A stretch of 64,000 nt of DNA from Delphinus delphis (Eukaryota; Chordata; Mammalia; Artiodactyla; Delphinidae): assembly GCF_949987515.2 (NCBI RefSeq), contig NC_082701.1, forward strand, positions 37,775,755 through 37,839,754, read 5' to 3'. Of this stretch, positions 60,844-64,000 are shown one piece after another. The position numbers and the translations under genes were made by a program. A model generated the notes under the pieces. It ran no database searches and was not told where the DNA came from. It saw nothing but the letters and a program-made list of their open reading frames with translations. The number at the start of each line of letters is the position of its first letter. The stretch's first letter is position 1.

Positions 60844-63230
60844 AAGCAGTTCTCAAAGGAAGGAGGTCCCCAGGGCAAGGCAGGAACCCTCTCCCTCACC
60901 CCTCATACATCGTCGCCGGGCCCCTCCAGTTTGTGTGCAGATGTGTAAAAGGCAACATCTGGGTGAGGTTTGAAAGCTTACGAGACTCTGCATATTTTAT
61001 GAGAATTAATATGTGTTTAATTTAGGTGTTCCAGTGCTCCACGCCAAAGTTTTCATGCACTTGTGGGGAAGTGAGAAAAACATAAGTGAGTTTTCCACAA
61101 AGCTAAATTTATTCATTTTCAATAGGATTGTCTTTTTTTTTTTTTCTGGGATTCTCTCTTTCCTCCTTTCTTGGTGTTAAAACATTTATGAAACTGTGAT
61201 AATAGTAGACTAAACTTGATTTCTTGAGCATCTATGCTTGGCAGGCTGAAAAGCTGGCAACCTTATGTTGAATCCTCCAATTTTCTCTTTAAAAATTTTG
61301 CTGAACTACAAAATCTAGAAGTCTGAGGACCACTGGGTTGTACTATGTCAGTCATCATTTGTATCAACTCTCTTCCTATCTCGGAGCAATTTTTTTCTGC
61401 TTAGTACAAATAGTCTTTGAAATTCAGATACCTCAACCCTATACTTAAATTTAATAACTTGTTTTTTGACCTACAGTGTTACAGGTATTATACTCCACAT
61501 ATACCGTAATTTGGGGATAGGAGATATTTATTTTATAAGATCATGTCTTTTGCTTTTCTGTATCTGTTACTCTGCTGACTGACAAGCCTTGTGATCTGGG
61601 GTGGGCCTCAGCTCTTTCCGGCTTTGGTTTTTCCATCTGTCCTGGGAACAGGTGGACCAGATCATCTTTAATGACCTGTCCAGTTTCTACCTCCTTTGTT
61701 CTTGCACTTTCTACTTCTGAGCCCCTCGTGGCCACTCAGCCCTGATTCTGGAGTTTTAGCTTCCGAGCAGCCAGTGGGTGGGACCACTCCCCCTTTCCAG
61801 GACTTGGGTCTTGAATAAAACGGGGACAATTCTATCCACTTGGAGAAGGCAGCCCTTTGGGACATGTATTATCAGGTGCTCTGCTGGGCACCCCAAGAGT
61901 CACAGGCTTGGAATCTACTGTTGTGAATTCCTAAGACCCTCTTCCTCTGGGACCTGCGTCTGATGGACCAGTGCCAGGCTCCTGTCTGCCCAGCCATGTT
62001 TCTGGAGAGCAGGTAAACAGGCTTTGCAACAGGAAAATCAGAAAGGACACAGCCTGAAAAGTCATCAGAGAGACAGACAGAGTTCTCACTGTCTTGTTAT
62101 TTACAGAGGGTTTAATTCGAGTGGGCAGAGGTGACAGCAGACAGGGCCGAGGCAGGACCGAGTGGGAGAGGGCTTTCTAACAAGACAACCCCCTGTATGC
62201 ACAGTGACTCACAGCCCACGAGGAGGGGGGAGTTGGTGGATCGTCTCCATCCATACAACTGAGGTCCAGAGGGGAACTCGTTCAGTAAATGTATGGTTAA
62301 GCATTTGGGTGGAGAACCCAGGCACTCTGACTCTTGTTTGGTGTTGTTTCCGGAACATCTATTCTGATGACTTGTTTTTGATAGAGTAGGATACTGGGGT
62401 CTAGAGAGGCAAAGAGACCCACAGGTTATCTAGCTGCTGAGTGACACATTAGGGACCAGATCTGACTGTCTTGCCAGGGTCTCCTGCCTGTAACCGGGAA
62501 AGGGTTAGTGATGTCGCCCATCTGTCTCTTATTTCAGAAATTGCTTGTCTCTGTGCATCCCTCTCCCTACATACATCATCCACTGACATCACACAAAAGT
62601 CTCCTCCATTATAAAAATACAAAGAGAATTTAGACAATAAAGCAAAGTAGGAAGCAAAATGGTCCTACCACTCAAGCATTAACTTTTGGGTACATTTACA
62701 TCCTTTGTTTTTCCTGTATGTGATATGTGATTCTTTTTTTTTTTTTTTTCCTTTTCACATAATTGAGTTCATATTGACTAGACCATTTCATGCCCTGATT
62801 TCACTCACTATTATAAGTATTTTCCATGTTATTACATACACTTCATAAATGTCATTTTGAAGGCAGGAAGCTTGCTAGACCAACCCCTGATTGTTGCACA
62901 TTTAGACTGTTTCCAGTTTTTCACTGTTACACACAATGCTTCAAAGAGCAGCTCCGTGTAGGATGGCTTTGAATATTTAGGATGATTTTCTTGGACTGGA
63001 ATTTTAGGGAGAATACTGCACACAGGTGCTCCCATGGCTGGCTCTCCCATGGGCGGCCCAGTCTTGGCGGTCCAAGACAGAAGGCTGACAGGTCCCCTCT
63101 CCTCTTTCTACAGCCTTTTCTGAAGGCTATGTTGATTTCTTTTTCTCATTATTCACTCAGGACCTATAAGTTCTTTCCCAAGACTCCTCTGTTAAAACCT
63201 GTCACATTCACCAGGATACTCTCTCACTTG

Positions 63231-63261
<31 letters not shown>

Positions 63262-64000
63262 GAAAGTGAAGAAAACTATTGATTGAAAATAGAATATATT
63301 GTTTCAATAAACTGAAAAGTTTCTGACTTCAGGTATAGCTGGATCCAGGCACTGAAGCAATATGATCAGAACCTGGTTTTTCACTGACTCTAAGCCCAGT
63401 TCTGTTGGTGACTCCATCTTGAAGTCCACTGTCAAGAAGACTGTAGAAGATTAGTTTCAGCCTGCCTGTTTCCAGGCCTGTAGGAGAGAGACAGAGAAAG
63501 AATTTCTCCCTGGTAGCTCCTATATAAACCCCAGAATTCACTCTGATCGGACTAACTTAGCTGCTCACTAACTCCTGAACTAATCACTGTCATATGGCCT
63601 GACCTTAAGCTTAGGCAACTTGGATAACATGTTTGCCTGGGGCTGGGGTTGGCTCTGCTTGTTCCAGAGCCCGTAGATTAGGAGAGGTGTTCCCTGTGAA
63701 GTGTGCTTGGGGCATTTATTATCCCAAGAAAGGGGAGTGGAACCAGGAGGGAGAACACAAAACAATAGTTGCTGCTCTATTTGGGGAAAGACTCAGAAAC
63801 ATAGCATTTTGGACCTGAAAGCTCCTGTGAACACATGCCTCTGCTCTCCCAGAGAAAGAGGATCCCCTGTAACAAACTTTCTGAGAGACAGCCCTTCTGA
63901 TTCTGCTTGTATGCCTCTAATGACAGGGAGCTCAGCACTGTCCAGACCAACTCACTCCACCCCTGGTACAGCTATAACCGTAAGAAGATGAATCCTCCTC
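60844..64000. other. Non-coding DNA with ancient repeat relics
   Basis: MIR-like pieces lie near 61,560-61,690 and 62,360-62,500. A LINE-like reverse fragment ('ttagactgtttccagttttt') lies near 62,890. An unresolved ancient repeat-like block with 'ctggatccaggcactgaagc' lies near 63,340-63,640. No supported exon. Confidence 0.45.
63231..63258. repeat. (CT)n microsatellite
   Basis: Fourteen uninterrupted CT units, preceded by an imperfect CT-rich tract. Confidence 0.95.

Noticed and set aside
1..64000. CRISPR array, bacterial operon, integron or phage features
   Set aside because: The repeats, splice signals and retroelements are those of a mammalian nuclear genome. No such features are present.

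Overview
This window is mammalian nuclear DNA and almost certainly cetacean. At least fourteen tRNA-derived SINEs of the CHR type (head 'cttccctggtgg', B-box-like 'ggttcgatccctgg', body 'cacaactactgagcc' or 'ccgctccgcggcatg') are spread along both strands. The young LINE-1s have the cetartiodactyl 3' end. I saw no ruminant BovB or Bov-tA elements and no pig PRE-1. The family assignments come from recognition, not from a database search.

The only gene I can name is a decayed LRRC37-family gene on the minus strand, running from right to left. Its large first exon (signal peptide, then a long Pro/Glu/Gln repeat region) lies at about 23,055-25,801 and carries at least three frameshifts and two in-frame stops. 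A downstream exon coding for the cysteine-rich cap after the leucine-rich repeats lies at 2,392-2,765. That exon keeps both splice signals and its reading frame, but it is split by a SINE flanked by a perfect 16-bp target duplication. I could not find the leucine-rich-repeat exons expected between them. The roughly 20 kb in between holds LINE-1 pieces, SINEs, a Tigger1 DNA transposon with a nested SINE, and a gamma-type endogenous retrovirus env remnant.

Layout. 1-1.8 kb: a SINE, a SINE remnant and a small CpG-rich stretch that could be a promoter or first exon on the minus strand. 2.4-2.8 kb: LRRC37 cap exon with SINE. 3-11.4 kb: old plus-strand LINE-1 with two nested SINEs, then a younger minus-strand LINE-1 piece. 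11.4-18.5 kb: AT-rich unique DNA, SINEs and Tigger1. 18.6-20.4 kb: ERV env and probable LTR. 23-26 kb: LRRC37 exon 1 and its GC-rich upstream flank, then a small 5'-inverted LINE-1. 27-29.8 kb: a SINE and unique DNA. 29.8-37.0 kb: a full-length (about 7.2 kb) minus-strand LINE-1 with an 11-bp target duplication, a YY1-type site at its 5' end and inactivated ORFs. 37-43.6 kb: an MLT1-like LTR, old LINE-1s with a TA microsatellite, and partial SINEs. 43.6-64 kb: clearly GC-richer, repeat-poor DNA with MIR-like relics, one fresh SINE and no exon I can support.

I found no intact protein-coding gene, no classical RNA gene and no wholly new system. The most informative content is the layered decay of the LRRC37 locus by retroelements.
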